The notes below the pieces were generated by a model, which was not told the DNA's origin, did not search any database, and worked only from the letters and a program-made list of their open reading frames with translations. The translations under genes were made by a program, and so were the position numbers. Of a DNA stretch of 64,000 nucleotides, positions 54,737 to 64,000 are shown piece by piece (positions within the stretch are counted from its first letter, which is position 1; the number at the start of each line of letters is the position of its first letter). Location: contig JAWOJB010000024.1 in assembly GCA_046484325.1 (NCBI GenBank), positions 45,190-109,189 of the forward strand, read 5' to 3'. This DNA is from JAWOJB01 sp046484325. GTDB taxonomy: Bacteria; Actinomycetota; Acidimicrobiia; Spongiisociales; ZC4RG35.

Positions 54737-55531
54737 GTGACCGATCGTCACATCCCCGCCGAGGTGCGCCGAGAGCAGATCGCCACGCTGGTGCGCGACC
54801 GCGAGTTCGTGCGCGTCTCCGACCTGAGCGCCATGTTCGGCATCTCCGAGGTCACGATTCGCAGCGACCTCGATCTCCTCGCCGACCGGGGGTCCCTGCA
54901 GCGGGTCCACGGCGGGGCGGTGATCCGCAACCCCGGGGTGCGCTTCGAGCCCAGCTTCGAGGAGGCCTTGGGCGCCTTCGCCGAGGAGAAGGCGGCGGTG
55001 GGCCGGTGGGCGGCGGCACTCGTGGAGAGCGGAGAGACGGTGATCCTCGACGTGGGCACCACGACCATGGCGGTCGCCCGTGCCCTCGTGCAGCGGACCG
55101 ACCTGCAGGACGTGGTGGTGTTCACCAATGGGCTCACCCTCGCCCTCGAGCTCGAGCGGGCGATCCCCAGGTTCACCGTGGTGGTGACCGGGGGGACCCT
55201 GCGCCGTCTCCAGCACTCGCTGGTCGAGCCGATGGCCCACCACATCCTCGAGGCGGTCCACGTCTCGACGGTCTTCCTCGGGTGCAACGGGATCCACCCC
55301 GAGGAGGGCGTCACCAACGTGAACCTGCCCGAGGCGGCCGTGAAGCGGTTGATGGTCGAGGCCGCCCAGCGGTGCGTGGTGGTGGCCGACAGCTCGAAGA
55401 TCGGGAACATCAGCGTCGTCAAGATCGCCGACCTCTCCTCCGTCGACCTCGTCGTCACCGGCGAAGGCGCGCCTTCGGAGGCGCTCGCCGAGCTGGAGAA
55501 GCGGGGCCCGCGGGTGGAGGTCGCGACGTGA
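54737..55531 (+). CDS. DeoR-family transcriptional regulator
   Basis: 264 residues, GTG start. N-terminal winged helix-turn-helix (REQIATLVRDREFVRVSDLS, recognition helix around SEVTIRSDLDLL, then RVHGGAV, the DeoR hallmark). The C-terminal ribose-5-phosphate-isomerase-like sensor domain has ILDVGTTTMAVARAL, VVVFTNGLTLALEL and FLGCNGIHPEEGVT. Such repressors usually release DNA when a sugar phosphate binds. It is the first gene of the operon it most likely controls. The binding protein gene follows after 29 nt. Confidence 0.93.
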   Translation: MTDRHIPAEVRREQIATLVRDREFVRVSDLSAMFGISEVTIRSDLDLLADRGSLQRVHGGAVIRNPGVRFEPSFEEALGAFAEEKAAVGRWAAALVESGETVILDVGTTTMAVARALVQRTDLQDVVVFTNGLTLALELERAIPRFTVVVTGGTLRRLQHSLVEPMAHHILEAVHVSTVFLGCNGIHPEEGVTNVNLPEAAVKRLMVEAAQRCVVVADSSKIGNISVVKIADLSSVDLVVTGEGAPSEALAELEKRGPRVEVAT

Positions 55532-55560
55532 ATCGGGAACGAGAACGGATCGGAGGAACG

Positions 55561-56925
55561 ATGAGACAGTGGAGATGGATGATCCTCCTCGCCGTGCTGG
55601 CGATGGTCGTGGCGGCGTGCGGAGGTGCCGCCGACGAGACCACCACCACGACTGCGGCCGGGGAGACCACGACGACGGCGGCCGGGGAGACCACCACCAC
55701 GGCGCCCCCCATGGACGGGGAAGAGGTGACGTTGCGCTGGCGGACCCGCCCCGACAACGCCGAGGAGGCTGCGGTCTATCAGGCGGTCTCGGATGAGCTC
55801 GACGCGGGCCTGGAGGGGATCACCCTCCAGTACGAGCCGGGCGGCACCGAGACGGCCGGGTACCAGCAGAACCTGCTGACCGAGCTCTCGGCGGGCACCG
55901 CCCCCGATGTGTTCTGGATCCCGGGCACCGACGTGGCGGACTTCGCCACCAAGGGCGTGATCCTCGACCTGCGGTCGCTGGCCGACGCCACCGGGCATCA
56001 GGACTCGGACTTCTACGAAGGCCCGATGTTCCACCTCGCCTACAACCCGGAGACGGGCAACAGCGGCGATGTCCTGTGGGGCCTGCCGCGGGACGTGTCG
56101 ACGTTCGCCCTGTACCTCAACCTCGACCTCATCGCCGAGGCCGGGGTGCCGGACCCGCGCGAGCTGTCGGCCGCCGGTGAGTGGACGTGGGACGCCTTCA
56201 ACGAGGTCGTCGACGGGATCGCCGCCCTCGGCGGGGAGATCCGCGGCTACGGCCAGTCGGCCTGGTGGGGACCGTACGGTGCGTGGATGAACGGCTCCGG
56301 CGGCGGATTCTTCACCGACGACCGGACGGCCTGCGGGCTCGACAGCGACGAGACGATCGCCGGCCTGACCTTCCTCAGGGACCTGTATGCCACGGGTGAC
56401 GTGGTGCCGTGGGGCGAGGACCCCGAGGCCCCGTTCCGGGCCGGGACGCTGGGCATGTTCCAGAACGGCCGCTGGGCGACGCCCGGCATTCGCACCGTCG
56501 ACTTCGAGTGGGACGTCGTCGAGCTGCCGGCCGGGTCGGAAGGCCCGGGCAACTGGCTCTTCTGGGGTGCCTATGTCGTCAATGCCGACACCGAGCATCC
56601 CGAGGAGGCCTGGGCGCTGGTCCAGGCGTTGACCCAGGCCGAGATCCAGGCCCAGGTCGCCGAGCTGGGCGCCAACATCCCGAGCCGGGTGAGCCAGGAG
56701 GCGCTCGACGCCTTCCTCACCTTCACCCCGCCTGCCAACAACCAGGCGTTCCTCGACGGGCTCGCCGAGGAGCCGACCACCGAGGGCCCGCTGTGGGCCG
56801 GCAGCTGGCCGGAGTTCGTGTCGCTCATGGATGCCGAGATCGGCGCCGTGGTGACCGGAGCCCGCGACATCGCCGACTTCCAGGCGAACATCTGCTCGGA
56901 GACGGCCGCGGCCTTCAGCGGCTGA
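55561..56925 (+). CDS. ABC sugar-binding lipoprotein
   Basis: 454 residues. Signal peptide with lipobox MVVAAC, then a Thr-rich linker with three near repeats of AAGETTTT. The type 1 (cluster D) solute-binding fold follows: VTLRWRTRPDNAEEAAVYQA, GTAPDVFWIPGTDVADFATK, and LGMFQNGRWATPGI. Family members bind mono- or oligosaccharides. The operon context points to alpha-galactosides such as melibiose or raffinose. GGAGG precedes the ATG. A stable hairpin after the stop probably keeps its message level above that of the permeases. Confidence 0.93.
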   Translation: MRQWRWMILLAVLAMVVAACGGAADETTTTTAAGETTTTAAGETTTTAPPMDGEEVTLRWRTRPDNAEEAAVYQAVSDELDAGLEGITLQYEPGGTETAGYQQNLLTELSAGTAPDVFWIPGTDVADFATKGVILDLRSLADATGHQDSDFYEGPMFHLAYNPETGNSGDVLWGLPRDVSTFALYLNLDLIAEAGVPDPRELSAAGEWTWDAFNEVVDGIAALGGEIRGYGQSAWWGPYGAWMNGSGGGFFTDDRTACGLDSDETIAGLTFLRDLYATGDVVPWGEDPEAPFRAGTLGMFQNGRWATPGIRTVDFEWDVVELPAGSEGPGNWLFWGAYVVNADTEHPEEAWALVQALTQAEIQAQVAELGANIPSRVSQEALDAFLTFTPPANNQAFLDGLAEEPTTEGPLWAGSWPEFVSLMDAEIGAVVTGARDIADFQANICSETAAAFSG

Positions 56926-56939
56926 GTCGACCGGATACG

Positions 56940-56971
56940 GTTGGGGGGGCCGGGTGACCGGCTCCCCCAAC
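56940..56971 (+). promoter_or_regulatory. Intra-operon hairpin with GTGA tetraloop
   Basis: A 14-bp stem (56940-56953 with 56958-56971, one G-U pair) closed by a GTGA loop, a GNRA type. It lies 14 nt after the binding-protein stop and 20 nt before the permease start. Such hairpins partly stop transcription or protect the upstream message, giving an excess of binding protein. Confidence 0.75.
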
Positions 56972-56991
56972 CCCCCGGACGGGAGGGGATC

Positions 56992-58551
56992 GTGACGACG
57001 ACCGGTCGGACGACGACCGCAACCGAGCTCACTCCTGCGCCGCGCTGGCTCGTGCCCATCGTCGTGTGGCAGGCCGCGTATGCGCTGGCCGCGGCGGTGG
57101 CGGCGGTGGCCGTCGCCACCGGAGCCTGGCTGGAGGTCTCCGACCTCGTCCGCTGGCTGCTGGCGGCGCTCGGGGCCGTCGTCGCCGTGCTCGGGGCGAT
57201 GGCCAGCCGCTGGATCCCGGGGCGGAACCATCGCGGGCGGGCGACCGCCTTCTTCCTCGACTACCTGCTGGCGGTGGTGGCCGGGTTCCTCGTGCTGCAG
57301 GCGACCAACGTCTTCAACGGCCTCGACGCCCTCGGGGCCACCTTCTCCCGCGGCCTGCCCTTCCTGGGGCTCGTGGTGGTGGGCTGGCTTGTCGCCGGCT
57401 TCGCCACCCGGCGCGAGCACGAGGGATTGCGGAGGGCATCCCGATGGCTCGTGCTCGGGGGTCTCGCCGCCGCCCTCGTGGCAGTGGGCCTGTTCCCCGG
57501 CCTGTGGACGTTCCTCACCCGGCTCCCCCAGCCATCGGCCCTCGTCCCGCTGCTCATCGGAGGCGTGGCGGTAGCCGCCGCCATCGTCCTGTGGGGAGAG
57601 CGGGCATCGGAGTTCTTCGGCAGCACCCAGACCCAGACCGAGGTCATGAACGGGTGGCTCTTCGTCTCGCCGAACGTGTTCGGGTTCCTGGCCTTCTTCG
57701 CCGGCCCGCTGGTCATCTCGCTGTACGTGAGCTTCACCAACTCCGACGGCCTCCGGCAGGCCGACTTCATCGGGATCGACAACTACGTCGCGCTCGTCTC
57801 CGACCGGCTCTTCCTGCTCTCGCTGCGAAACATCCTGGTCTTCGGCCTCATGGCGGTCCCGCTCTCGGTGATCCCCGCCCTGCTGCTGTCGGCACTCCTC
57901 AACTCCAAGCTCCCCGGGATGAAGGCCTTCCGGGCCATCTACTTCATCCCCAGCATTGCCGGGGTCATCGGGGTGGCGCTGATCTGGAAGCAGATCTACA
58001 ACGCCTCGGTCGGCTTCCTCAACTACGGGATCCTTCGGGCGGTGGAGCTCGTCAACCTCATCCCCGGCGTCGAGCTGACCGCTCCCCAGCCCCAGTGGCT
58101 GTCGAGCCCGGAAACCGCCCTCCTCTCGGTCGTCATCGTCTTCTCGTTCATGACGATCGGCTTCAACACCGTGCTGTTCGTGGCAGGCATGCAGGGGATC
58201 CCCACCAGCCTCTACGAGGCGGCCGACATCGACGGCGCCAGCGCTTGGGTGCGCTTCCGGCGGATCACGGTGCCCCTCTTGAAGCCGACCACCACGTTCG
58301 TGGTGACCACCACGACGATCCTCGCCCTCCAGATGTTCAACGAGCCGTTCGTGCTTATGGCCCCCCAGCTCGGCCCCAACGGGCCGCAGAACGCCACGCT
58401 GACGCCGGTCATCTACCTCTACCAGAAGGCGTTCCAGCAGTTCCAGCAGGGCTATGCGTCGGCGGTGGCCTGGGTGTTGTTCCTGTTCATCTTCGGGATC
58501 ACCCTGCTCTACTTCCGCCGTCAGGGCGACGAGGGGGTGCTGAGTGGCTGA
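56992..58551 (+). CDS. Sugar ABC transporter permease, MalF-like
   Basis: 519 residues, GTG start with GGAGGGG just upstream. The first 215 residues contain about six extra membrane segments (IVVWQAAYALAAAVAAVAVA onwards), which ordinary permeases lack. The core from about 220 has the usual six segments with the ATPase-contact loop EAADIDGASAWVRFRRITVP near residue 409. It pairs with the MalG-like permease, which starts 8 nt before this stop. No ATPase gene is in the operon; a shared MsmK-type ATPase is likely. Confidence 0.92.
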   Translation: MTTTGRTTTATELTPAPRWLVPIVVWQAAYALAAAVAAVAVATGAWLEVSDLVRWLLAALGAVVAVLGAMASRWIPGRNHRGRATAFFLDYLLAVVAGFLVLQATNVFNGLDALGATFSRGLPFLGLVVVGWLVAGFATRREHEGLRRASRWLVLGGLAAALVAVGLFPGLWTFLTRLPQPSALVPLLIGGVAVAAAIVLWGERASEFFGSTQTQTEVMNGWLFVSPNVFGFLAFFAGPLVISLYVSFTNSDGLRQADFIGIDNYVALVSDRLFLLSLRNILVFGLMAVPLSVIPALLLSALLNSKLPGMKAFRAIYFIPSIAGVIGVALIWKQIYNASVGFLNYGILRAVELVNLIPGVELTAPQPQWLSSPETALLSVVIVFSFMTIGFNTVLFVAGMQGIPTSLYEAADIDGASAWVRFRRITVPLLKPTTTFVVTTTTILALQMFNEPFVLMAPQLGPNGPQNATLTPVIYLYQKAFQQFQQGYASAVAWVLFLFIFGITLLYFRRQGDEGVLSG

Positions 58552-59794
58552 CCTGCTCGTGCACCGCAGCCAGGAGGAGATCGACCGCCAGGTCGCCCTG
58601 GACCGCCGGCGCCGCCGCGTCCGCACCGTCCTCGGACGGGGGGGCGCCTACCTGGCCCTCGGGTTCTTCGCCCTCGTGATGGTCTTTCCCTTCGTGTACA
58701 TGGCGGCCTCGGCCCTCAAGACGCCCGAGGACACCTTCCGGTATCCGCCGAGGGTGCTCCCCCGGGCGCCCGAGACGGCGGAGATCGACGGGGAAGCGGT
58801 GCCGCTCTTCGCGCTGCCCATCGACGGGGAGGTGCGAGAGGTGTACCTGGTGGAACCGGGGGTGGAGGCGGGGGTGTTCGTCGATCCCGACGATCCCGGC
58901 ACCGAGCTCGCATGGCCCCTCGAGCTGGCCGCCGACACCGGCCGGACGGTCGACGTCGGGGGCGAGTCACTGCCTCTCTCCGAGGTGACCGTGGGCTCGG
59001 AGGTGCTCGAGCTGGCCTACGTGCGGAACACCTCCGTCGGCAGGTTCGCGGCCACCGACGACCCGAACCTCGAGACCTTCGCGGTCGTCCGGACCGCACC
59101 CCGGGCCGAGACGGTGTCGGCGCGGTGGGAGAACTTCAGCGACGTGATCGGTCTCCGCAGCCTCGACCGGGCGTTGACCAACACGATCCTCGTCACCCTC
59201 CTCGTGGTGGCGGGATCGCTGTTCACCTCGATCATGGGCGGGTATGCCTTCGCCCGGATCCGGTTCCCCGGCAGGGATCAGCTGTTCGTGGGGTACCTCG
59301 GGTCGATCATGATCCCCTTCATCGTCTTGATCATCCCGCTCTACCAGTTCATGGTCGGGCTCGGCTGGATCAACCACCTCGGGGTGCTCGTGTGGCCCTT
59401 CGTCTACACGGCCTACGGCACGTTCCTGATGCGCCAGTTCTTCATCGCCATCCCCAAGGACCTGGAGGAGGCGGCGTTCATCGACGGCGCCCGGCGGTGG
59501 CGGATCCTGTGGCGGGTGTTCGTCCCCCTCGCCTGGCCGGGGATCGCCACCCTGGCGACCTTCCAGTTCCTGTATGCCTGGAATTCGTTCATCTGGCCGC
59601 TCGTCTCGATCAACGTCGGCAACGTCGACAACCACGTGCTCACCCTCGCCCTCCAGCAGCTCGGCGGGCAGTCGGTGGAGGCACCCAACCTGATCTTCGC
59701 GGGAATCACCCTGGCGGTGATCGTGCCGTTCGTGGTGTTCATCGCCGCCCAGCGGTACTTCGTCGAGAACGTGGCGACGAGCGGCATCAAGTGA
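58544..59794 (+). CDS. Sugar ABC transporter permease, MalG-like, with large external insert
   Basis: 416 residues, GTG start. The first membrane segment (34-56) is followed by FPFVYMAASALKTPEDTF, as in MalG. Then comes an insert of about 150 residues (57-205), acidic and beta-rich (VYLVEPGVEAGVFVDPDDPG), on the outer face. The remaining five segments carry the EEAAFIDGARRWRILWRVFV loop that contacts the ATPase. Usual members are about 280 residues. The GTG of the alpha-galactosidase gene overlaps the stop (GTGA). Confidence 0.9.
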   Translation: MADLLVHRSQEEIDRQVALDRRRRRVRTVLGRGGAYLALGFFALVMVFPFVYMAASALKTPEDTFRYPPRVLPRAPETAEIDGEAVPLFALPIDGEVREVYLVEPGVEAGVFVDPDDPGTELAWPLELAADTGRTVDVGGESLPLSEVTVGSEVLELAYVRNTSVGRFAATDDPNLETFAVVRTAPRAETVSARWENFSDVIGLRSLDRALTNTILVTLLVVAGSLFTSIMGGYAFARIRFPGRDQLFVGYLGSIMIPFIVLIIPLYQFMVGLGWINHLGVLVWPFVYTAYGTFLMRQFFIAIPKDLEEAAFIDGARRWRILWRVFVPLAWPGIATLATFQFLYAWNSFIWPLVSINVGNVDNHVLTLALQQLGGQSVEAPNLIFAGITLAVIVPFVVFIAAQRYFVENVATSGIK

Positions 59795-61188
59795 CCACCG
59801 AGGCCCCGGCCGGCGCCCGCCTGGCCCTCCCCGAGGGGGCCGGTCGGTTCTACCGGCACGGCTGGCACTCGTGGAGCGTGACCGGCTGGGTCGACCGGTA
59901 TGCCACCCTTCGGCGGACACCGGTGCCCGAGTACCGGGTGATGGGCGACGACCCAGGGTTCCCCGAGGCGGAGCGGCTCGGCGGCTCGGGGCTGGGTGGG
60001 TACGAGGGAGCGGACGGCGACACGCTCGTGCTCGGTTCCCTGGGCCTCGACGGCCGGGTGTCGGTTGAGGACGGAGAGCTCGTGGGTCGGGGGCCGGCGG
60101 CATGGCGGCCCTATCGGGGTTCCCGGACCCGGGCCTTCGGCGGGTACGCCGCCGATCTGGGGGAGGTGCTGGGTGCCCGCCCCGCCGACCCGGGACCGGT
60201 CTGGTGCTCCTGGTATTCCTACGGGACCGGGATCACGAGCGCCCTGATGGGCGAGGTGATAGACGGCCTCGGGGACCTGCCGTTCACCGTCATCCAGATC
60301 GACGACGGGTGGCAGGTGGCGATCGGGGACTGGGCCCCGGGGCCGTCGTTCCCGGAGGGCATGCAGGCGGCGGCAGAGCGGATCCGGCGCACCGGGCGTC
60401 GCGCCGGGCTGTGGCTGGCCCCCTTCCTGGCCGATGCCCGCTCCGACCTGGCGGGCCGGCATCCGGAGATGCTGCTGCGGGACTCAGGGGGGTCACCGGT
60501 GGAGGCGGCTTTCAACTGGGGTGGGCCGGCCTATGCCCTCGACGTCACCTGCCACGACACGCTCGAGCAGGTCGGGTCGGGGATCCGCCTCGCCCTGTCC
60601 TGGGGCTTCGACTACCTGAAGCTCGACTTCCTCTATGCCGCCGCCCTCCCGGGCGTGCGTCCGGACGGGATCGGACGCGAGGCCGCCTACCGGATGGGGA
60701 TCGAGGCGATCCGGCGGGCGGCGGGGGACGAGTGCCTCCTGCTCGCCTGTGGTGCCCCGATCGTCGCCTCGCTCGGGGTCTTCGACGCCATCCGGATCGG
60801 GCCCGACACCGCCCCCTACTGGGAGAACGCCGATCGGGTGCGATACCTCGGTGACCGGGCCGGGCCAGGGCTCGCCGATGCCATCGCCACCTCGGTGAAC
60901 CGGCTGTGGCTGCGGGAGCTGATCGGTCTGGATCCCGACGTGGCGTTCTTCCGGTCCCGCCACTGCCTGCTCACCTCCGAGCAGCGCCGGCTCGGCGCCG
61001 ATCTGGCCCGGATCTGTGGGTTTCGCGCCACCTCCGACCCGCCGGGCTGGCTCGACCCGGACGAGCGCCGCGAGCTCGAGGACTTCCTCGCCGGCCGGCC
61101 GGTGGTGGAACAGGTCGCCGCCTACCGCTTCGTGGTCGACGGGAGGGACGTCGACCTCACCGAGATCGTGGGGGGCCGCCCATGGTGA
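59791..61188 (+). CDS. Alpha-galactosidase, GH36/GH27-type
   Basis: 465 residues, GTG start, no signal peptide, so it acts on imported sugar in the cytoplasm. Glycosidase clan D motifs are clear: [12 protein letters not shown] at the barrel start, [14 protein letters not shown], the nucleophile Asp in [11 protein letters not shown], and the acid/base Asp in [11 protein letters not shown]. It releases galactose from alpha-galactosides. It is shorter than the classic 720-residue GH36 enzymes because the N-terminal beta domain is reduced. It overlaps galT by 7 nt. Confidence 0.92.
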   Translation: MTTEAPAGARLALPEGAGRFYRHGWHSWSVTGWVDRYATLRRTPVPEYRVMGDDPGFPEAERLGGSGLGGYEGADGDTLVLGSLGLDGRVSVEDGELVGRGPAAWRPYRGSRTRAFGGYAADLGEVLGARPADPGPVWCSWYSYGTGITSALMGEVIDGLGDLPFTVIQIDDGWQVAIGDWAPGPSFPEGMQAAAERIRRTGRRAGLWLAPFLADARSDLAGRHPEMLLRDSGGSPVEAAFNWGGPAYALDVTCHDTLEQVGSGIRLALSWGFDYLKLDFLYAAALPGVRPDGIGREAAYRMGIEAIRRAAGDECLLLACGAPIVASLGVFDAIRIGPDTAPYWENADRVRYLGDRAGPGLADAIATSVNRLWLRELIGLDPDVAFFRSRHCLLTSEQRRLGADLARICGFRATSDPPGWLDPDERRELEDFLAGRPVVEQVAAYRFVVDGRDVDLTEIVGGRPW

Positions 61189-62213
61189 TCGACGCCCCGC
61201 ACCGTCGACGAAACCCGCTCACCGGCGGGTGGGTGCTGGTGTCGGCCGGGCGGACCGATCGGCCCTGGCAGGGGGCGGTCGAGCGACTCCCAGAGGAGGA
61301 CCTGCCCCCGTACGACCCCGACTGCTACCTCTGCCCCGGCAACCCCCGGGCGGGCGGGGCGGTGAACCCCGACTACGAGTCGACGTTCGTCTTCACCAAC
61401 GACTTCGCCGCCCTCCGCCCCGACGTCGCCGCCGAGGAGGTCGGCCGGGACGGGCTCTTCCGGGCGGAGGCCGAACGGGGAACCTGCCGGGTGCTCTGCT
61501 TCAGCCCTCGCCACGACCTGACCCTGGCCAGGGCCGACCCGGCCACGGTGCGGTCGGTCGTCGACCTGTGGGCCGATCAGACCGCCGAACTGGGGGCCGA
61601 GTTCCGGTGGGTGCAGGTGTTCGAGAACCGGGGCGAGATGATGGGCGCCTCCAACCCCCATCCCCACGGGCAGATCTGGGCGGGGTCCGCCCTCCCGGGC
61701 GAGCCGGCGCTCGAGGACGAGCACCAGCGAGCCCATCTCGAGGAACACGGCTGCCGGCTGCTGTCGGCGGTGGCGGCGGCAGAGTCGGAGAGCGGCGAGC
61801 GAGTGGTGGTGGAGAACGCCGGGTGGATCGCCTTCGTGCCGTTCTGGGCGGTGTGGCCGTTCGAGACGCTGCTCGTTCCGAGGTCGCCGGTGGCCCGGCT
61901 CCCGGACCTCGACGGCAGGGCCCGTGACGACCTCGTCGACCTGCTGCGCCGGCTGCTCGCCCGGTACGACAACCTGTTCGAGGCGCCCTTCCCGTACTCG
62001 ATGGGATGGCACGGGGCGCCGTTCGGGGACGGGCCGGTCGATCACTGGCTGCTGCACGCCCACGTCTACCCCCCGTTGCTCCGCTCGGCCACGGTCCGCA
62101 AGTTCATGGTCGGCTACGAGCTGCTGGCAGAGGCCCAGCGCGACCTCACCCCCGAGGAGGCCGCTGCCCGCCTCCGCTCGCTTCCCGACCGGCACTTCCG
62201 CGATGCCGGATGA
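61182..62213 (+). CDS. galT: Galactose-1-phosphate uridylyltransferase
   Basis: 343 residues. Exchanges UDP-glucose and galactose 1-phosphate in the Leloir pathway. The active-site His is in [12 protein letters not shown] zinc site is suggested by CYLCPGN with a later His, and [12 protein letters not shown] binds the nucleotide. The second HIT-like half has [23 protein letters not shown] inside the end of the alpha-galactosidase gene; the galK ATG lies 11 nt before the stop. Confidence 0.95.
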   Translation: MVIDAPHRRRNPLTGGWVLVSAGRTDRPWQGAVERLPEEDLPPYDPDCYLCPGNPRAGGAVNPDYESTFVFTNDFAALRPDVAAEEVGRDGLFRAEAERGTCRVLCFSPRHDLTLARADPATVRSVVDLWADQTAELGAEFRWVQVFENRGEMMGASNPHPHGQIWAGSALPGEPALEDEHQRAHLEEHGCRLLSAVAAAESESGERVVVENAGWIAFVPFWAVWPFETLLVPRSPVARLPDLDGRARDDLVDLLRRLLARYDNLFEAPFPYSMGWHGAPFGDGPVDHWLLHAHVYPPLLRSATVRKFMVGYELLAEAQRDLTPEEAAARLRSLPDRHFRDAG

Positions 62214-63327
62214 CGGGAGCGGCCGGGCGGCCGCCCTCTTCTCCGAGTCGTTTGGGACCGATCCGTCGCTGGTGATCCGCAGCCCCGGGCGGGTGAACCT
62301 GATCGGCGACCACACCGACTACAACGATGGCTTCGTGCTCCCCATGGCGATCGACCGCCAGGCCTGGCTGGCAGTGGGGCCTCGGGACGACCGGCGGGTG
62401 CGCGCCACCTCCGAGGGGTTCGACCTCGTCGAGTTCGAGGTCGACCGGGTCGAACGGGGCGGTCCCGGCTGGGGCGAGTACGTCAAGGGTGTCGTGCGGG
62501 AGCTCGGCGGCGGCGGGTTCGACGCCGCCCTCGTCTCGGAGGTGCCGGTGGGGGCCGGGCTCTCGTCGTCGGCCGCCCTCGAGCTCGCCGTCGCCCGGGC
62601 GATCGCCGGTCTCGACGGCCGAGACTGGGACCCGGTCGAGGCGGCCCTCGCCGCCCGCCGGGCCGAGAACGACTGGGTGGGCATGGCGTGCGGGATCATG
62701 GACCAGCTGGTGGTGGCCACCGCCCGCCGGGGCCACGCCTGTCTCATCGATTGCCGCAGCCTCGATGTCGCCCACCGCCGCCTCCCCGACGAGGTGGAGG
62801 TGGTCGTGCTCGACACCGGCACCCGCCGCCGTCTGGTCGACTCCGCCTACAACGAGCGTCGGGCCGCCTGCGAGGCCATGGCGGCTGCCTTCGGGGTGCC
62901 TGCGCTGCGGGATCTGGAGCAGGCGGACCTGTCCGATCCTCCCCCTGGGCTCCCCGCCGCGAACCTGCGGCGCGCCCGGCACGTGATCGGCGAGAACGCC
63001 CGCACGGTGGCGGTGGCCGAAGCCCTCGACGCGGGCGAGGTGCAGGAGGCCGGACGGCTCATGGTGGAGAGCCACGCCAGCCTTCGGGACGACTACGAGG
63101 TGTCGAGCCCCGCCCTCGACGCCATGGTCGAGGCGGCGCTCACCGCCCCCGGCTGTTTGGGGGCGCGGATGACCGGCGCCGGCTTCGGCGGGTGCGCGGT
63201 CGCCCTGGTCGAGCGCCCTCGGGGCGGCGACTTCGTCGAGGCGGCCACCGCCGCCTACCGCCTGGCCACCGGGTTCGACCCGGTCGCCTACCCGTGCACG
63301 GCGGTCGACGGCGTGTCGGTGGCCTGA
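62203..63327 (+). CDS. galK: Galactokinase
   Basis: 374 residues. Phosphorylates galactose at C1. The GHMP kinase motifs are complete: [20 protein letters not shown] (the galactokinase signature), [18 protein letters not shown] (ATP loop), and [17 protein letters not shown]. The catalytic Asp lies in GIMDQLVVA. Last gene of the operon. No galE or phosphoglucomutase follows, so the Leloir route must be completed elsewhere. The stop is 4 nt from the convergent PKD-protein stop. Confidence 0.96.
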   Translation: MPDDGSGRAAALFSESFGTDPSLVIRSPGRVNLIGDHTDYNDGFVLPMAIDRQAWLAVGPRDDRRVRATSEGFDLVEFEVDRVERGGPGWGEYVKGVVRELGGGGFDAALVSEVPVGAGLSSSAALELAVARAIAGLDGRDWDPVEAALAARRAENDWVGMACGIMDQLVVATARRGHACLIDCRSLDVAHRRLPDEVEVVVLDTGTRRRLVDSAYNERRAACEAMAAAFGVPALRDLEQADLSDPPPGLPAANLRRARHVIGENARTVAVAEALDAGEVQEAGRLMVESHASLRDDYEVSSPALDAMVEAALTAPGCLGARMTGAGFGGCAVALVERPRGGDFVEAATAAYRLATGFDPVAYPCTAVDGVSVA

Positions 63328-63331
63328 GCCC

Positions 63332-64000
63332 CTACGGCTTGGTCACGGTGATCGAGGTCTCGAGATTGGCCGTCGGGTCGTAGCCGTACCCGCTTGCCGT
63401 CAGCTCTCCGACCGTGAAGGTGACGCTCGATGTCCTCGAGTGCAGCCACGGAGTCGTCACCGGGCAGGTGCCGGTCGTGCCCGTTGTGCACGACGTGGAC
63501 GCCGAGTACCCGCCGCTCCAGGTCCCGGTCACGAACACCCCCTCCACCGGCGAGCCGGCCTGGTCGTGGGCCGTGATCGTGACGGTGGCCCGCCACTGGT
63601 TCTTCGACTTGGTGGCGGAGCCGGCCAGGTCGGCGACGTGCAGGGTGGGGCCGGGGGACGGGGGTGTCTCGACCGTGATGGTGACGGTGTCGGTGCCGGT
63701 GGCGCCGTCGTCGTCCGTGACGGTGAGAGTGGCGGTGTACGTACCGGCTGTCTGGTAGGTGTGGATCGGATTCGCGGCGGTGGAGGTCCAGCCGTCTCCG
63801 AAGTCCCATCCGTAGGCCACGATGGTGCCGTCGGTGTCATCCGAACCGGTCGAGGAGAACGACACCTCGAGAGGGGCCTCGCCGGTGGTCGGGGTCGCCG
63901 AGGCGACCGCCACCGGCGGCCGGTTCTCGGGCGGCGGAGGCGGCGGCTCCCCGGTCCCACCGAGATACAGCAGGGGCTCGCCCGACCCCCCGGTGAATCC
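63332..64000 (-). CDS. Secreted protein with PKD domain, 5' end outside the window
   Basis: C-terminal 222 residues of a larger protein; the frame is open to the window edge. From the edge inwards: a Gly-rich stretch, a Pro-rich hinge (EPPPPPPENRPP), and a PKD domain (VSFSSTGSDDTDGTIVAYGW, GDGWTSTAANPIHTY, ATLTVTDDDGA). A second Ig-like domain follows with two cysteines (STSCTTGTTGTCPVTTP) that probably form a disulfide. PKD domains occur in surface proteins, peptidases and glycosidases. The catalytic part, if any, is outside. Confidence 0.8.
   Translation of the reverse strand, partial: GFTGGSGEPLLYLGGTGEPPPPPPENRPPVAVASATPTTGEAPLEVSFSSTGSDDTDGTIVAYGWDFGDGWTSTAANPIHTYQTAGTYTATLTVTDDDGATGTDTVTITVETPPSPGPTLHVADLAGSATKSKNQWRATVTITAHDQAGSPVEGVFVTGTWSGGYSASTSCTTGTTGTCPVTTPWLHSRTSSVTFTVGELTASGYGYDPTANLETSITVTKP

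Noticed and set aside
54748..58626. Minus-strand open frame of 1292 codons opposite the galactoside operon
   Set aside because: No recognisable domain; composition of an antisense shadow of DeoR, binding protein and permease genes.

Overview
The window is 64 kb of GC-rich, densely packed bacterial DNA. Many neighbouring genes share their stop and start codons (ATGA or GTGA), and many genes start with GTG. The gene families point to Actinomycetota: a DUF2017-clpS pair, an XRE regulator next to an HbhA-like Lys/Ala-rich protein, an EtfD-type membrane Fe-S oxidoreductase, DUF222/HNH proteins, and lipoproteins with Thr-rich linkers after the lipobox. The Thr-rich lipoproteins, NifJ and the cox cluster would suit the class Acidimicrobiia, but that finer placement is inference. 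No rRNA, tRNA, CRISPR array, phage or insertion sequence was seen.

Layout. 0-10 kb: 3' part of mgtE, a lipoprotein, an M23 peptidase, a class IV aminotransferase, nadE, a deaminase divergent from an M20 amidohydrolase, and aroF-tyrA. 10-11.4 kb: XRE regulator plus HbhA-like protein, a strong hairpin, and a DUF4332 protein. 11.4-20.9 kb: a molybdenum hydroxylase cluster. coxS-coxL-coxM encode the enzyme, with a form II (AYRGAGR) active-site loop. coxD (MoxR), an eRF1-like gene, coxE, a split xdhC and a mocA-like gene supply maturation. A rhodanese and a small membrane protein sit on the opposite strand in the middle. 21-25 kb: an rRNA methyltransferase, DUF2017, clpS, a ParA-like protein and pheA. 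25.3-29.2 kb: a tightly coupled trio of a ferrochelatase, a PEP-synthase-like dikinase and a PlsY-like membrane protein. 29.2-38 kb: a MacB-type ABC exporter operon, the EtfD-like oxidoreductase, envelope stress genes, a ferredoxin and a frameshifted HNH/DUF222 gene. 38-48.7 kb: bcp, proline metabolism, udk, a SRPBCC protein, UspA, nifJ with a dihydroorotate-dehydrogenase-like partner, and membrane/lipid genes. 48.9-51 kb: two gene remnants flanking an intact DUF1704 metallopeptidase-like gene; they look like a decayed sulfatase-maturation locus. 51-54.6 kb: sseA and unknowns. 54.7-63.3 kb: a DeoR-controlled alpha-galactoside import and catabolism operon (binding protein, two permeases, alpha-galactosidase, galT, galK), with a divergent GT-B-like gene. 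The window ends inside a PKD-domain surface protein.

A feature across the whole window is a TANNNT hexamer ending 6-10 nt before a start codon that lacks a Shine-Dalgarno. It occurs at 14 or more operon heads and suggests widespread leaderless transcription. Proteins were read directly from the sequence; family names rest on remembered motifs, not on searches.
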